A stretch of 64,000 nucleotides of DNA from an uncultured Muribaculaceae bacterium (GCA_910577585.1 CAJTNN010000002.1:100976-164975), one strand, 5' to 3'. Positions 1 through 9,678 are shown, numbered from the stretch's first letter. Notes: a model not told the origin generated them from the letters alone. Made by a program: numbers and translations.

Positions 1-76
1 ATATTTCAGACTATTTTTTATTTTGGCAACTTTCCCAACCTTGCTTTCTTTTTGCTATATTTTATCCCAAAAATCC

Positions 77-109
77 ATAGGGCAGACCCCTACATAAGGC
101 CTACCCTAT
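77..109 (-). terminator. Possible terminator of the minus-strand lipoprotein gene
   Basis: Arms ATAGGGCAG (77-85) and CTACCCTAT (101-109) pair imperfectly, and an A-run at 70-74 gives a U-run when read on the minus strand. It lies about 165 bases past the stop of the lipoprotein gene. The rest of 1-273 is AT-rich and shows no gene. Confidence 0.35.
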
Positions 110-273
110 TATATAATTCAGTATTTTAATAACAATCTGTCACTTTGCAATCGAAAGCCGGGAGGTAAACATGTTGCGTAACATATTTTCAGCCTCTCCA
201 GCAGCTTCAAATCTCTTGATTTTCGGGGTTTGCAAGGGCTTTTTCATTCAGCATGAGCCATGCCGACCGGAAA

Positions 274-780
274 TCAGAGACCACTCTTGATTTTGAGTTC
301 GTCGACTGCTCCGGCCACCACACCTGTAGTGTCACTATCTGGTGTCTGCACTTCAAGGCCGGCAGCCTCGGGGTCGGTCTGGATAGTTGCCCATGAGGGT
401 GAGGCGAACCATTCGTAGCCGGCATATTTGTTGACAAGGGCTACATTGTCGGCCCCGAGCGATGATTGTGGCGCGCTCTCGAGCACGCTCTTAAACAAAT
501 CAAAGTAGCCATTCTTCTCCTTCAGCGCACTGAGTTCTTTCTGCAGGTCGGTGGCCTGCGGGTCGCCATAGGGGAGGTTATTGATTTTATCCTGGATGGG
601 CTGCGCTTTCTGGGCGAAGTCGCCGAGATAATCAATCACGGTGGTGTATTCGGCCTGGGTGAGCGTATCGCCGGCCTCAATCTTACGTGCCACTTCCGAC
701 GCCTGGTCAGCCTTGCTGCATGAGGCGAACATAATCACTGCGGCCAGTGCCGCAAACAGAATACTAAAACACTTTTTCAT
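274..780 (-). CDS. Small exported lipoprotein, function unknown
   Basis: The 168-residue product begins MKKCFSILFAALAAVIMFAS and has a lipobox ending at Cys (F-A-S-C) near residue 21, so it should be a lipoprotein of the outer or inner membrane. The mature part is mostly helical, with charged stretches around residues 60-95 and no family motif I recognise. The start is the only ATG that gives a proper signal peptide. It is alone on its strand, about 90 bases downstream of the NYN gene and possibly co-transcribed with it. The upstream region carries a duplicated CTGTAGAATAG but no clear TAnnTTTG box. Confidence 0.75.
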   Translation of the reverse strand: MKKCFSILFAALAAVIMFASCSKADQASEVARKIEAGDTLTQAEYTTVIDYLGDFAQKAQPIQDKINNLPYGDPQATDLQKELSALKEKNGYFDLFKSVLESAPQSSLGADNVALVNKYAGYEWFASPSWATIQTDPEAAGLEVQTPDSDTTGVVAGAVDELKIKSGL

Positions 781-873
781 AGTCGTATGCTTATTTTATA
801 TAGTTTACCTGTAGAATAGTCTATATTATCTGTAGAATAGAACTTATCAGATTAAGTCCGGCGAGTCCCTGAT

Positions 874-1524
874 TCAGAATTCATCGCCGAGCGGGTTGAC
901 TGCCGGCTCACGAAGCCGATACAGCAGATGATTCTTCAGTGCGGGTTCCTGATGGACTATATGACTGAGCTCCCAGTGATGTCCGGCCTCCTCTTTGAGC
1001 AAGGGTGATGTGGCATCGACATCGGTGAGATTCCATGTCAGAAGCACTGTCTTTATCTTCAGGGCCTTGAGCTTGCGCACGAGCATCTCGTGGTCGGCAT
1101 CGCCGGTGATGAGCACCACATAGTCAAACTTGCGGAAAGTGGCCAATTCATAGGCCTCGAGTGCAAACCACACATCCACACCCTTCTCTATCACCTGCAC
1201 CACTCCATCTTTCTCTACCTCGCGCAGATGCTTGTAGTGAAACACCACATCGTTCTCTATGAGGGTATCCTCAAATTTACGCTCGTTATAGAGCAGATGC
1301 CTGTCGTAGGCCTCCTTTACACGATAGCGGCCCCGGAAGTAGTGGGCCTCCGTAATCTGGCAGTCAGAGGGATTCACGCCCTCTTCATATGCCAATCTTC
1401 CGCATATGAAATCGAATAACGAGCGCACCCGGATGATGCTGCTCTCTATGGCTTTCAGTGCGCGGTTGACCTTGGCATAATAGCCGCCGTCGATAAACAC
1501 ACCTACTGAGAGATATCCTAACAT
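874..1524 (-). CDS. NYN-domain (LabA/DUF88-type) putative ribonuclease
   Basis: The protein has the layout of the NYN branch of PIN-like nucleases: an N-terminal strand with the metal-binding Asp (VGVFIDGGYYAKVN), then a C-terminal TGDADHEM segment with the second acidic cluster, followed by a strand (KTVLLTW). NYN proteins of this type are thought to cut RNA using a metal bound by these aspartates. That is family knowledge and is not proven here. I prefer the ATG at 1524, just before the first beta strand and after an A-rich stretch. An in-frame ATG at 1584 would add 20 residues. The closest gene upstream is pepD, separated by a strong hairpin, so this is probably its own unit. Confidence 0.8.
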   Translation of the reverse strand: MLGYLSVGVFIDGGYYAKVNRALKAIESSIIRVRSLFDFICGRLAYEEGVNPSDCQITEAHYFRGRYRVKEAYDRHLLYNERKFEDTLIENDVVFHYKHLREVEKDGVVQVIEKGVDVWFALEAYELATFRKFDYVVLITGDADHEMLVRKLKALKIKTVLLTWNLTDVDATSPLLKEEAGHHWELSHIVHQEPALKNHLLYRLREPAVNPLGDEF

Positions 1525-1680
1525 ATAAATTCCTATTTTTTCACATTTAATCGGGTCTGGAATTGATGGCATGTATGCTGCCATAAATTCCTACGCTGCC
1601 TGAGCGGGTCGATGTGCCGTAGTGGAAATTCCCCTCCCCCACCGGGGCCGGGCTGCATTGCCACACATCTATAATAGATA

Positions 1681-1720
1681 AACCCCGGTGTGACTGAAAT
1701 GGTTCGGTCACACCGGGGTT
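1681..1720 (-). terminator. Strong hairpin terminator after pepD
   Basis: Perfect 14-bp arms AACCCCGGTGTGAC (1681-1694) and GTCACACCGGGGTT (1707-1720) enclose 12 bases. The minus-strand flank is T-rich. It sits 50 bases past the stop of the minus-strand pepD at 1770, so it most likely ends that transcript. Confidence 0.75.
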
Positions 1721-1769
1721 ATCTTTTAGGGGTTATCTTTTATGCGTATCCGCTCTCTACGGCGGCGGT

Positions 1770-3221
1770 TCAGGCAAGTCTGCGCAGTATGTCGGTGAGG
1801 AATTGCCAGAATTTAGCTACACTGGGGATATTGGCACGCTCGCTGGGAGAATGTATATCCTTGAGCGTGGGGCCGAAGGATATCATGTCGAGCCCGGGCA
1901 TCTTCTCAAGGAAGAGGCCGCATTCCAGTCCGGCATGAAGTGCCTCTACACGCGGTTTCTCGCCGAAGAGTTCCTCATAGCTCTGCTCGGCCACCTTCAG
2001 CACCTTCGAGTCGGGATTCGGTGCCCAGCCCACATAAGCATCCTCGAAACGTACATCAGCACCGATGAGCTCGAAGAGGGCAGCCACACGGTCGGCAATC
2101 TCATCGCGACGCGAGTCGACCGATGAGCGCTGATGCACTGTCACCTCGATAGAGTTATCTTTCATCTTGACTGAGGCCAGATTATCGGAGGTCTCGATCA
2201 ATCCTTCTACGGCGCGCGACATTCCCTGCACACCGTTGGGGCATGCGAAGAGTGCTGCAATCAGATCAGATGCCGCTCCGCATTCTATCACTTCGGCCGG
2301 TGCCTCGGTGCGGGTGGCCTCGAAGATGAAGCTCGGTTCTTCGGCAAGCAGGAATTCGGCGTGAAGCAGATCGTTGAATTCCTTGACATCGGCCTCAAAC
2401 TTCTCGGCATCGGCTTCATATACTCCCACCACTGCCTTGCACTCGCGCGGTATGGCGTTGGCGAGATTACCGCCGTCGATCGAGGCGAGCTCGATGATAC
2501 GGTTGCGGTCCTGATGCCAGAGGAATCGTGCCATCTGCTGATTGGCATTGCCTCGGCCGAGGCCTATCTCCATGCCGGAATGGCCACCCTTGAAGTGGTC
2601 GAGATGCACCTCATACCACACCATGCCATCGGTAGCCGGCACACGCTCATAGGGTACATTGCAGATGGTGATCTTACCACCCGCACATCCTATCACGAGC
2701 TGGCCATGTTCCTCGGAGTCGAGATTGAGGAGTATGTCGCCACTGACAAAACCAGGCTGCAGACCATTGGCGCCGGTCAGTCCCTGCTCCTCATCGACTG
2801 TGAAGAGGGCCTGGATGGGTCCGTGCACGAGAGTGTCGTCGAGCAACACTGCCATAGCGGCCGCGCAACCCATGCCGTTGTCGGCACCCAGAGTGGTGCC
2901 ATCAGCCTTCACCCAGTCGCCATCGACGATAGTGGTGATCGGGTCGGTCAGGAAGTCATGCACCTTGTCGCCTCTCTTCTCGGCCACCATATCCTGGTGT
3001 CCCTGAAGAATTATAGCCGGAGCATTCTCATGACCCGGGGTGGCGGGCTTGCTCATCATTACGTTGCCCACTGCATCCGTCTGGCAAGGTATATTATGGC
3101 GGTCGGCCCAGTCTACAAGAAATTCCTTCATCTTCTCAAGATGAAACGTAGGGCGCGGCACACGTGTGATCTCATCGAAGCATTCCCATATCAGACGGGG
3201 CTGCAAATCTGTGATTTTCAT
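1770..3221 (-). CDS. pepD: Aminoacyl-histidine dipeptidase (M20 family), copy 1
   Basis: The 483-residue protein is a full-length member of the PepD (beta-Ala-His dipeptidase) branch of M20 metallopeptidases. These cytoplasmic enzymes cleave Xaa-His and other dipeptides with two zinc ions. Visible landmarks are ILQGHQDMV (first metal His and Asp), TLGADNGMGCAAAMAV (bridging Asp), FTVDEEQGLTGA (catalytic and metal Glu pair), LDSEEHG, and LHAGLECGLF (C-terminal metal-site region). The central lid domain contains FKGGHSGMEIG. A close paralogue lies two genes upstream on the same strand. The paralogues share the order of motifs but not close sequence, so this is an old duplication. The ATG at 3221 gives the standard N-terminus MKITDLQPRLIWECFDEI. 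Confidence 0.95.
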   Translation of the reverse strand: MKITDLQPRLIWECFDEITRVPRPTFHLEKMKEFLVDWADRHNIPCQTDAVGNVMMSKPATPGHENAPAIILQGHQDMVAEKRGDKVHDFLTDPITTIVDGDWVKADGTTLGADNGMGCAAAMAVLLDDTLVHGPIQALFTVDEEQGLTGANGLQPGFVSGDILLNLDSEEHGQLVIGCAGGKITICNVPYERVPATDGMVWYEVHLDHFKGGHSGMEIGLGRGNANQQMARFLWHQDRNRIIELASIDGGNLANAIPRECKAVVGVYEADAEKFEADVKEFNDLLHAEFLLAEEPSFIFEATRTEAPAEVIECGAASDLIAALFACPNGVQGMSRAVEGLIETSDNLASVKMKDNSIEVTVHQRSSVDSRRDEIADRVAALFELIGADVRFEDAYVGWAPNPDSKVLKVAEQSYEELFGEKPRVEALHAGLECGLFLEKMPGLDMISFGPTLKDIHSPSERANIPSVAKFWQFLTDILRRLA

Positions 3222-3303
3222 TTATTCGGTCTTAGTTTAAAGTTTTATATAAGTCAAGCGGGCGTTTCGGCACGCCCGATTCATCCGGCCTCCTGGAACC
3301 GGA

Positions 3304-4104
3304 TTATTCCTCCTCCTTGGCCGGAGCGGAGAGTTTCAGGCTCTTCCCCGCCACCACCTCAGCCGGAGCGCTCTTCGGCTTCTTGGCCTCGGCGGCTTTG
3401 AATTTGGCATAGGCGTTAGCCATCTTTGTGTGATAGCCACGGCGGGCATAGCTGGCACCATTATATTTACGCGCGAAGGCAGCCCAGTTGCGGGTGCGCA
3501 GGTCCTGCACATAGCCGGTGTTGCGCAGAAAGGCGGCGAAGAGTTCAAGCTGTTCGAGCTCGGAGTATGACATGAGTCTCACAAACTCATCCACACTCTC
3601 GCATCCGCACACCTTATAATTAAAGCCGCCGATCTGAAACATTCCCCAGAATGTGCCCATATTTGCACCCTGGGCATTGGTCTTGCGCGCATTTATCAGC
3701 TGGGTCCATTCGCGCAGGGCATAGCCGCTCAATCCTTTCGGCACCGTCTCACCCTTAGCGCCGGCGCGCGAAGGGGCCTTCGATGCATAGCGGTTATACA
3801 TCGAGCGGTCGAAATTGATCACTGGCACCCCCGGCGCCCAGAAGCCCTTCATGGCAGCGCCGGCCTCAATGGCCACGACGGCCTTTATGGCGGCTGTCTC
3901 CACATCGAGCTCGGCTGCCACCTTCTCGAAGTCGGCATCCGTGAGATGCTCATACCTGTCGGGGTCGGGGGCAGCCTTTGCTGAGATTGAGTCGATGCGC
4001 ACAGGCGTCGATGCGATGCCGGGATGCTCATTCTGGGCGCATCCCGCCGAGGCTCCTGCCAGAAGCAGGAGCCCGGCGATGGCCGTGGCTACAAGGCGGC
4101 TCAT
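3304..4104 (-). CDS. Exported N-acetylmuramidase-like lipoprotein
   Basis: The 266-residue product starts with a signal peptide ending in GASAGC, a plausible lipobox with Cys at about residue 22. Residues 55-240 resemble the N-acetylmuramidase domain first known from phage endolysins: a helix with the candidate catalytic Glu in AIKAVVAIEAG, then PVINFDRSMYNRY, GTFWGMFQIGGFNY, and a closing WAAFARKYNG followed by Y-HTKM. These enzymes cut the glycan strand of peptidoglycan. The C-terminal 35 residues are Lys/Ala/Pro-rich. Its ATG overlaps the stop of the upstream pepD copy by four bases (ATGA), so the two are translationally coupled. A link between wall turnover and dipeptide use is inference. 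Confidence 0.8.
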   Translation of the reverse strand: MSRLVATAIAGLLLLAGASAGCAQNEHPGIASTPVRIDSISAKAAPDPDRYEHLTDADFEKVAAELDVETAAIKAVVAIEAGAAMKGFWAPGVPVINFDRSMYNRYASKAPSRAGAKGETVPKGLSGYALREWTQLINARKTNAQGANMGTFWGMFQIGGFNYKVCGCESVDEFVRLMSYSELEQLELFAAFLRNTGYVQDLRTRNWAAFARKYNGASYARRGYHTKMANAYAKFKAAEAKKPKSAPAEVVAGKSLKLSAPAKEEE

Positions 4105-5558
4105 GCCTTCGCCACTTTCTCCAATACGCGGCAGAGGTGTTTCCAGAATTTCTCTACGGTGGGTATCAGAAGTTGCTCATCGGGCGAGTGCACCCCGGTC
4201 ATGGTCGGACCGAAGCTCACCATGTCGAGATTGGGATACTTCGTCAGGAAGAGACCGCACTCCAGACCGGCATGGATGGCCTTGATGGCCGGCTTCACGC
4301 CGAAGAGTTCTTCGTAGGCCTCTGATGAAATCTTCATGATGGGCGACTGCATGTTGGGGGCCCAGCCGGGATAACCATCCGAATGGCTCACCTCGGCGCC
4401 AGCAAGCTGGAAGTGGGCCTCTACCTGGCCTGCGATATCCTTCTTGCGCGATTCCACGCTTGAACGCTGCGAGGTGGTCACCTTAATCTGATTATCCTCA
4501 ATCATCTTTACGGCTGCAAGGTTGGTCGAGGTCTCTACGAGCCCCTCGAGGTCGGCCGACATGGAGTATACTCCGTGAGGCGCTGAGTAGAGGGCTCTCA
4601 CGAGGCGGAGCGATGTGTCGGAGTCGATGCAATACTGGGGCTTCTCGGTGCGGTCGATTGTGAGTTTGATCGAGGGCTCTACAGCCTTATATTCGTTGAC
4701 AATCTCTTTCGAGAACTTATTCAGATGGCGCACCACAGCCTGCTCGTGGTCGCTGTGCACACCAAACACTGCCCATGCCTCACGCGGGATGGCATTGCGC
4801 AGATTGCCGCCGTTGAATTCCGACACCTCTATATCCCAGAGCTGCGAGCACTCCCAGATGAAGCGGGCTATCACCTTGTTGGCATTGGCGCGGCCGGCAT
4901 TGATGTCTGAACCGCTGTGGCCACCGAGCAGTCCGCTCACATTTACCTTCAGGAAGATGAAATTCTCCGGGGCGAGCGAACGCTTGTATTTGAAGATGGC
5001 TGTGGTGTCGATACCACCGGCGCAACCTACAAAAATCTCGCCATCATCCTCCGAGTCAAGATTGAGCAGCATGCTCCCCTTGATCATGTCGGCGCCAAGA
5101 TTCTGCGCTCCCTCGAGGCCAATCTCCTCGTTGATTGTGAAGAGAGCCTCCACCGGACCATGCTCAAGTGTGTCGTCGATCATCACAGCCAGCGCGGCTG
5201 CCATACCGATGCCATTGTCGGCGCCAAGTGTAGTGCCCTTGGCCTTCACCCATTCACCATCGATATATGTCGCGATCGGATCCTTCATGAAATCATGCTC
5301 TACATCGGCATTCTTCTCGCACACCATATCCATGTGCGCCTGAAGCACCACTGTCGGGGCGTTCTCATGGCCGCGGGTGGCCGCTTTGGTCATCACCACA
5401 TTGCCACACTCGTCAGTCTTTACCGCCACGTTATGCTTCTTGGCAAAGTCAAGAAGATAGGCACGTATCTGCTCCTCATGACATGAGGGACGCGGCACTT
5501 TCGTGATCTCATCAAAGCATTGCCAGACAAGCGCCGGCTTCAAATCTTTTACTTCCAT
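4101..5558 (-). CDS. pepD: Aminoacyl-histidine dipeptidase (M20 family), copy 2
   Basis: This 485-residue PepD-type dipeptidase has all expected M20 landmarks: VLQAHMDMV, TLGADNGIGMAAAL, FTINEEIGLEGA, LDSEDDG, LLGGHSGSDIN and IHAGLECGLF. It should be a cytoplasmic zinc dipeptidase. It is the first gene of a minus-strand unit that continues, with a 4-base overlap, into the muramidase-like lipoprotein and then after 82 bases into the first pepD copy. A TATCTTTG box on the minus strand at 5670-5677 may be its promoter. Confidence 0.95.
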   Translation of the reverse strand: MEVKDLKPALVWQCFDEITKVPRPSCHEEQIRAYLLDFAKKHNVAVKTDECGNVVMTKAATRGHENAPTVVLQAHMDMVCEKNADVEHDFMKDPIATYIDGEWVKAKGTTLGADNGIGMAAALAVMIDDTLEHGPVEALFTINEEIGLEGAQNLGADMIKGSMLLNLDSEDDGEIFVGCAGGIDTTAIFKYKRSLAPENFIFLKVNVSGLLGGHSGSDINAGRANANKVIARFIWECSQLWDIEVSEFNGGNLRNAIPREAWAVFGVHSDHEQAVVRHLNKFSKEIVNEYKAVEPSIKLTIDRTEKPQYCIDSDTSLRLVRALYSAPHGVYSMSADLEGLVETSTNLAAVKMIEDNQIKVTTSQRSSVESRKKDIAGQVEAHFQLAGAEVSHSDGYPGWAPNMQSPIMKISSEAYEELFGVKPAIKAIHAGLECGLFLTKYPNLDMVSFGPTMTGVHSPDEQLLIPTVEKFWKHLCRVLEKVAKA

Positions 5559-5669
5559 GGTAGAATTCTATTATTTATGTGGGTTTTTTATTTGTATGTT
5601 TTCACTCTTTCTTACCCCCGGAGAAGCCCCCGGAGCCGTTAAAAAATGCTTATTTCGCATTCTATTCCC

Positions 5670-5677
5670 CAAAGATA
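5670..5677 (-). promoter_or_regulatory. Possible -7 box for the pepD unit
   Basis: On the minus strand this reads TATCTTTG, matching TAnnTTTG, about 110 bases before the pepD start. I see no good TTG element at the usual distance, so support is weak. Confidence 0.35.
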
Positions 5678-5860
5678 GTGATTTTTTCAACACTCTGATG
5701 CACCGCATTGATTTTTTTTGCTTAATTTTGTGCCTAAGTTATGCGCCACATAGGCCCTGACCCAAAAATTCCACTTAAAACCAACATTTAAAACCAATAA
5801 TAAAACCGACATGCGCCATCTCACGCCCCCCGGGCCAACGGCGTATAATACATTCCCGTT

Positions 5861-6445
5861 ATGAAGAAAAATCTTCTCGCCATCCTCTCTCTCGTAGGCC
5901 TGCTGGCACTCGGCGCATGCGCCCCCGAAAAAACGTCTGAAAAGGAGGCTCCCAAGAAGAGCGCCGCCATTGCCGCCACCCAACAGCTCCCCAACTACAG
6001 ATATGTAGACATCGACACTATCCTCACAAAATACCACCTCGCAAAAGACTACAGCGAGGAGATGTTGCGCATGCAGAACAACATTGAGTCGGAAGCCAAG
6101 AAGCATGAAAACAACATCAAGGCCTTCGCCAACAACATGCAGCAGAAATACCAGAACAACCAGTACACCTCCGAGCAGGCCTTCAACTCTGACCAGACCA
6201 AGCTTCAGCAGATGCAGACCAACGCCTCAACCCACATGGAGAAGCTGCAGCGCTCAAGCATGGAGGCCGCCCAGGCTGCCGATAAAGTAGTGCAGGATTC
6301 AATCCACGCATTCATCGAGCGCTACAACAAGAAGCACAACTACGACGCCATCCTCCTCAAGGGCGCAGGCCTCTACTTCAACCCGGCCCTTGACATCACC
6401 GAAGAAATAGTAGAGGGTCTCAACGCCGGCTACAACAAGAAATAA
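5861..6445 (+). CDS. Skp/OmpH-family periplasmic chaperone-like lipoprotein
   Basis: The 194-residue protein has a signal peptide with lipobox (ALGAC, Cys at about residue 20), then from about residue 48 the pattern of the Skp/OmpH family. A short strand YRYVDIDTILTKY is followed by a long charged coiled coil with many Gln, Lys and Glu. The C-terminus ends with YDAILLKGAGLYFNPALDIT, which matches the family's final strand (F..a..DIT..v...LN). Skp proteins hold unfolded outer-membrane proteins in the periplasm. A lipid-anchored version is common in Bacteroidota. A terminator follows directly, so the gene is probably monocistronic. Confidence 0.85.
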   Translation: MKKNLLAILSLVGLLALGACAPEKTSEKEAPKKSAAIAATQQLPNYRYVDIDTILTKYHLAKDYSEEMLRMQNNIESEAKKHENNIKAFANNMQQKYQNNQYTSEQAFNSDQTKLQQMQTNASTHMEKLQRSSMEAAQAADKVVQDSIHAFIERYNKKHNYDAILLKGAGLYFNPALDITEEIVEGLNAGYNKK

Positions 6446-6505
6446 GCCCCAAAAGCAGGCAAAGCCGGCCCCAAAAAAGCCGCCGGTCCCTCTCCCGCTC
6501 CATAA

Positions 6506-6543
6506 GGCGGACGCCCATCCAGGAGCGTCCGCCCTATTTTTTA
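6506..6543 (+). terminator. Rho-independent terminator after the Skp-like gene
   Basis: Arms GGCGGACGC (6506-6514) and GCGTCCGCC (6525-6533) pair perfectly over a 10-base loop and are followed by CTATTTTTTAA. Confidence 0.85.
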
Positions 6544-6644
6544 ACAGCGCCAGCCCCCAAAACCCGGTCCCTATCCAAGGCGTTATATAATCAGCCACCC
6601 GGCTCCATCACCAACAAAAAATTAACCCTAAAGACAAAACCCAG

Positions 6645-7898
6645 ATGCTTGACGATAATATCATCCAAAAGGAGGCCAATGAGCGCACCGTGCTCGTAGG
6701 CCTGATCACCCGCGACCAATCGGAGTCGAAAGTCAACGAATACCTCGATGAACTCGACTTCCTCGCCCATACAGCCGGAGCCGAGCCCGTGGCACGTTTC
6801 ATCCAGAAACTCGACTACCCCAACCCGCGCACATACGTCGGCACAGGCAAACTGCAGGAGATAGCCGACTTCGTCGAGAAGGAGGATATAGGCCTCGTTA
6901 TCTTCGACGATGACCTCTCGCCTAAACAGGTGGCCAATATCGAAAAAGAACTCAAAGTCAAAATCCTTGACCGCACAAGCCTGATTCTCGACATCTTCGC
7001 CAAACGCGCGCAGACGGCCACGGCCCGCACGCAGGTGGAGCTCGCCCAATACCAATACCTTCTGCCTCGACTCACCCGCATGTGGACCCACCTCGAACGC
7101 CAGCGTGGCGGCATCGGTATGCGTGGCCCGGGCGAGACACAGATCGAGACCGACCGCCGAATAATCCTCGACAAAATCTCGCGCCTCAAGGAGGAACTCC
7201 GCGACATCGACCGCCAGAAAAACATTCAGCGCAAGAATCGCGGCAAACTCACCCGGGTGGCGCTCGTAGGATACACCAACGTAGGCAAATCAACTCTGAT
7301 GAACCTGCTCAGCAAGAGCGAAGTCTTTGCCGAAAACAAACTCTTCGCCACCCTCGACACCACCGTGAGAAAGGTCACTATCGAGAATCTCCCCTTCCTG
7401 CTCACCGACACCGTAGGATTCATACGCAAACTCCCCACCCATCTGGTGGACTCCTTTAAGTCTACGCTCGATGAGGTGCGCGATGCCGACCTGCTGGTGC
7501 ATGTGGTGGATGTGTCGCATCCGAATTTCGAGGAGCAGATTGAGGTAGTGGAGAAAACGCTTCATGACGTGTGCGGAGCGGAGGATAAGCCGGTGATTCT
7601 GGTATTCAATAAGATTGATGCCTTCAAGTATACTCCGAAGGATCCCGACGATCTTACACCCGCCACTCGCGAAAACATCTCGCTCGACGAGTTTAAAAAG
7701 ACATGGATGGCGAAGATGAACAACAATTGTGTCTTCATCTCGGCCAAAGAGCGTGTCAACATCCCTGAGCTTAAGGATATGCTTTACGAAAAGGCCAAGG
7801 AGATTCATACACGCCGATTCCCCTACAACGACTTCCTCTACCAGACTTATGACGAAAATGACTCAATCGACCCCCAACCCACAGATTCAACCGACTGA
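6645..7898 (+). CDS. hflX: Ribosome-associated GTPase HflX
   Basis: The 417-residue protein has the HflX N-terminal domain (ERTVLVGL, then YVGTGKLQEI) and the Gly-rich linker RGGIGMRGPGETQIETDRR, which is a family signature. The GTPase domain follows, with VGYTNVGKSTL (P-loop), LTDTVGFIRKLP (switch II) and FNKIDAF (guanine specificity). HflX binds the 50S subunit and can split stalled or heat-damaged ribosomes. The 3' end overlaps the next gene by about 50 bases in another frame, suggesting coupling. The last ~15 residues are acidic and family-variable. Confidence 0.96.
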   Translation: MLDDNIIQKEANERTVLVGLITRDQSESKVNEYLDELDFLAHTAGAEPVARFIQKLDYPNPRTYVGTGKLQEIADFVEKEDIGLVIFDDDLSPKQVANIEKELKVKILDRTSLILDIFAKRAQTATARTQVELAQYQYLLPRLTRMWTHLERQRGGIGMRGPGETQIETDRRIILDKISRLKEELRDIDRQKNIQRKNRGKLTRVALVGYTNVGKSTLMNLLSKSEVFAENKLFATLDTTVRKVTIENLPFLLTDTVGFIRKLPTHLVDSFKSTLDEVRDADLLVHVVDVSHPNFEEQIEVVEKTLHDVCGAEDKPVILVFNKIDAFKYTPKDPDDLTPATRENISLDEFKKTWMAKMNNNCVFISAKERVNIPELKDMLYEKAKEIHTRRFPYNDFLYQTYDENDSIDPQPTDSTD

Positions 7899-9678
7899 CC
7901 CGGCCTCGCCCGCCCCGCTCAGCGCCGAGGCTATCGGGCGCCTCTCAAGCCAGGGATGCGTGGCCACCGATTGGGCACGCGTGAAGATAGCCCCGGGCAC
8001 TGATCTCTCTCTGATCCGCAATGTGGAGTTTGAGGGGGATGTGGCCATCGGTCTGCTCGACCGCTCACGCTATGAGCGATGCATGGTGAGCGATGCCCTG
8101 CTGCGCGATTCGACACTGGGCAATGGCGTCAGAGTGCGCCACGTGGCTGGAGGAATCTCCGGCGCCACCATCGGCGATGAGGCTGTGATTGAAAACACTG
8201 CCCGCATTCACTACGACCTCGATCCCGACTGCGCCGTAGGACGCCGCATCGGCGTGCTCGATGAGACCGGGGCGCGCGAAGTCGTAATCTACCCCGGGCT
8301 CTCAGCTCAGTCGGCGCTGCTTATGGCTCGCAGCCGACGCATTGTGGCCGAGGAGATTTACACCCAGACACAGGAGTATATCGACTCGCTGCATCTCAGC
8401 CGCGGCATAGGCACCCGCGCGGTGATTCAGGACTGTGGCACACTCCATAACGTGAGTGTCGACCCGGACGTGCGCATCGAGGGTGCCACCGCGCTCAGCA
8501 ACGGCTCAATTTTCAATAACGCCGATTCAGGCAATCCGGCCATAGCCTATGTAGGCCATGGCGTGAACGCCGACTCCTTTATAATTGAGGATGCCATCGT
8601 CGATGCAGGCGTCACACTGCGCAATTGCTATGTCGGGCAAGGGGTGAAGCTCGAAAAGGGATTCACGGCCCATGATTCGCTCTTCTTCGCCAACTCCCAG
8701 TTTGAGAATGGCGAGGCCTGCGCCGTGTTTGCAGGACCTTACACTGTGTCGATGCACAAGGGCACATTGCTCATCGGATGCCAGACATCGTTTATGAATG
8801 CCGGTTCATCTACCAATCAGAGCAACCATATGTATAAGCTCGGACCGGTGCACTGGGGGGTGCTCGAACGTGGCGTCAAGACCTCTTCAGGCTCCTACCT
8901 CATGCTCGGGGCCAACATCGGGGCCTTCTCGCTGCTGATGGGGCAACACAAGACCCACCCCGACTCGCGCGAATTTCCATTCTCCTACCTCTTCGGCGAC
9001 CCGCAGGGGGCCACAGTCGTGGTGCCCGCCGTGATGCTGCGCTCATGCGGCCTGCTGCGCGATGAGCTGAAATGGCCGAGCCGCGACCGCCGTGTCACTC
9101 TGCGCCGACCGCTGCACGACAAGGTAATCTTCGATGTGCTGACTCCCCCCACCGTCGACGCCATGATCGAGGCGCTCAACATCATCCGCCCCATGCTGTC
9201 GCGCCCCGCCGATGACGATCATTACCACCGCTACAAGGGTATGAAGCTCTCGCGGGCGTCGCTCGACCGCGCCATGAAACTCTACCACCTCGGCATAATG
9301 AAGTATCTGTCGCTCGTACTGCGCCCCGAAGAGGGTGATGCCGACTGGCAATTCCCGGCCAGACCCGACGACGCACAGACCCTCGTCCTCGATGGGAGTC
9401 CGTGGGCCGACGTGGCCGGACTGCCGATGCCACGCCCGCTGCTTGAGCAGGCATGCCGCGCCGAGTCGGTCGAGGCCCGCGAGCAGATATTCCGCGAAGC
9501 CTTCAGCGACTACGAGACACTGCAGCGCCGATGGATTGCCGCCCGCTTCCCCGACACACTGCGCTGCAGCGCCGCCGACATCATCCATGGCGCACGCGAA
9601 TTCGACCGGCTCGTCGAACTCGACCGCACCACCTACCGCGACTCCCTCTCGGCCGAGCTCGCCATGCTCGCCCTATGA
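7849..9678 (+). CDS. DUF4954-type protein with left-handed beta-helix features
   Basis: About 610 residues long. The middle part has repeated short strands of hexapeptide type (ALLRDSTLGNGVRVRHVAGG, GATIGDEAVIENTARI, IEDAIVDAGVTLRNCYVGQ), as in left-handed beta-helix acyl- or nucleotidyl-transferase relatives. This fits the Bacteroidota/Spirochaete DUF4954 family, whose function is unknown to me. The C-terminal third is helical. The coding frame opens further upstream, but that extension reads through hflX out of frame. The ATGs at 7849 and 7858 are the only plausible starts, and either overlaps hflX by 40-50 bases. Confidence 0.8.
   Translation: MTKMTQSTPNPQIQPTDPASPAPLSAEAIGRLSSQGCVATDWARVKIAPGTDLSLIRNVEFEGDVAIGLLDRSRYERCMVSDALLRDSTLGNGVRVRHVAGGISGATIGDEAVIENTARIHYDLDPDCAVGRRIGVLDETGAREVVIYPGLSAQSALLMARSRRIVAEEIYTQTQEYIDSLHLSRGIGTRAVIQDCGTLHNVSVDPDVRIEGATALSNGSIFNNADSGNPAIAYVGHGVNADSFIIEDAIVDAGVTLRNCYVGQGVKLEKGFTAHDSLFFANSQFENGEACAVFAGPYTVSMHKGTLLIGCQTSFMNAGSSTNQSNHMYKLGPVHWGVLERGVKTSSGSYLMLGANIGAFSLLMGQHKTHPDSREFPFSYLFGDPQGATVVVPAVMLRSCGLLRDELKWPSRDRRVTLRRPLHDKVIFDVLTPPTVDAMIEALNIIRPMLSRPADDDHYHRYKGMKLSRASLDRAMKLYHLGIMKYLSLVLRPEEGDADWQFPARPDDAQTLVLDGSPWADVAGLPMPRPLLEQACRAESVEAREQIFREAFSDYETLQRRWIAARFPDTLRCSAADIIHGAREFDRLVELDRTTYRDSLSAELAMLAL

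Noticed and set aside
2361..3401. 346-codon plus-strand frame
   Set aside because: Shadow of the minus-strand pepD, which has all enzyme motifs.
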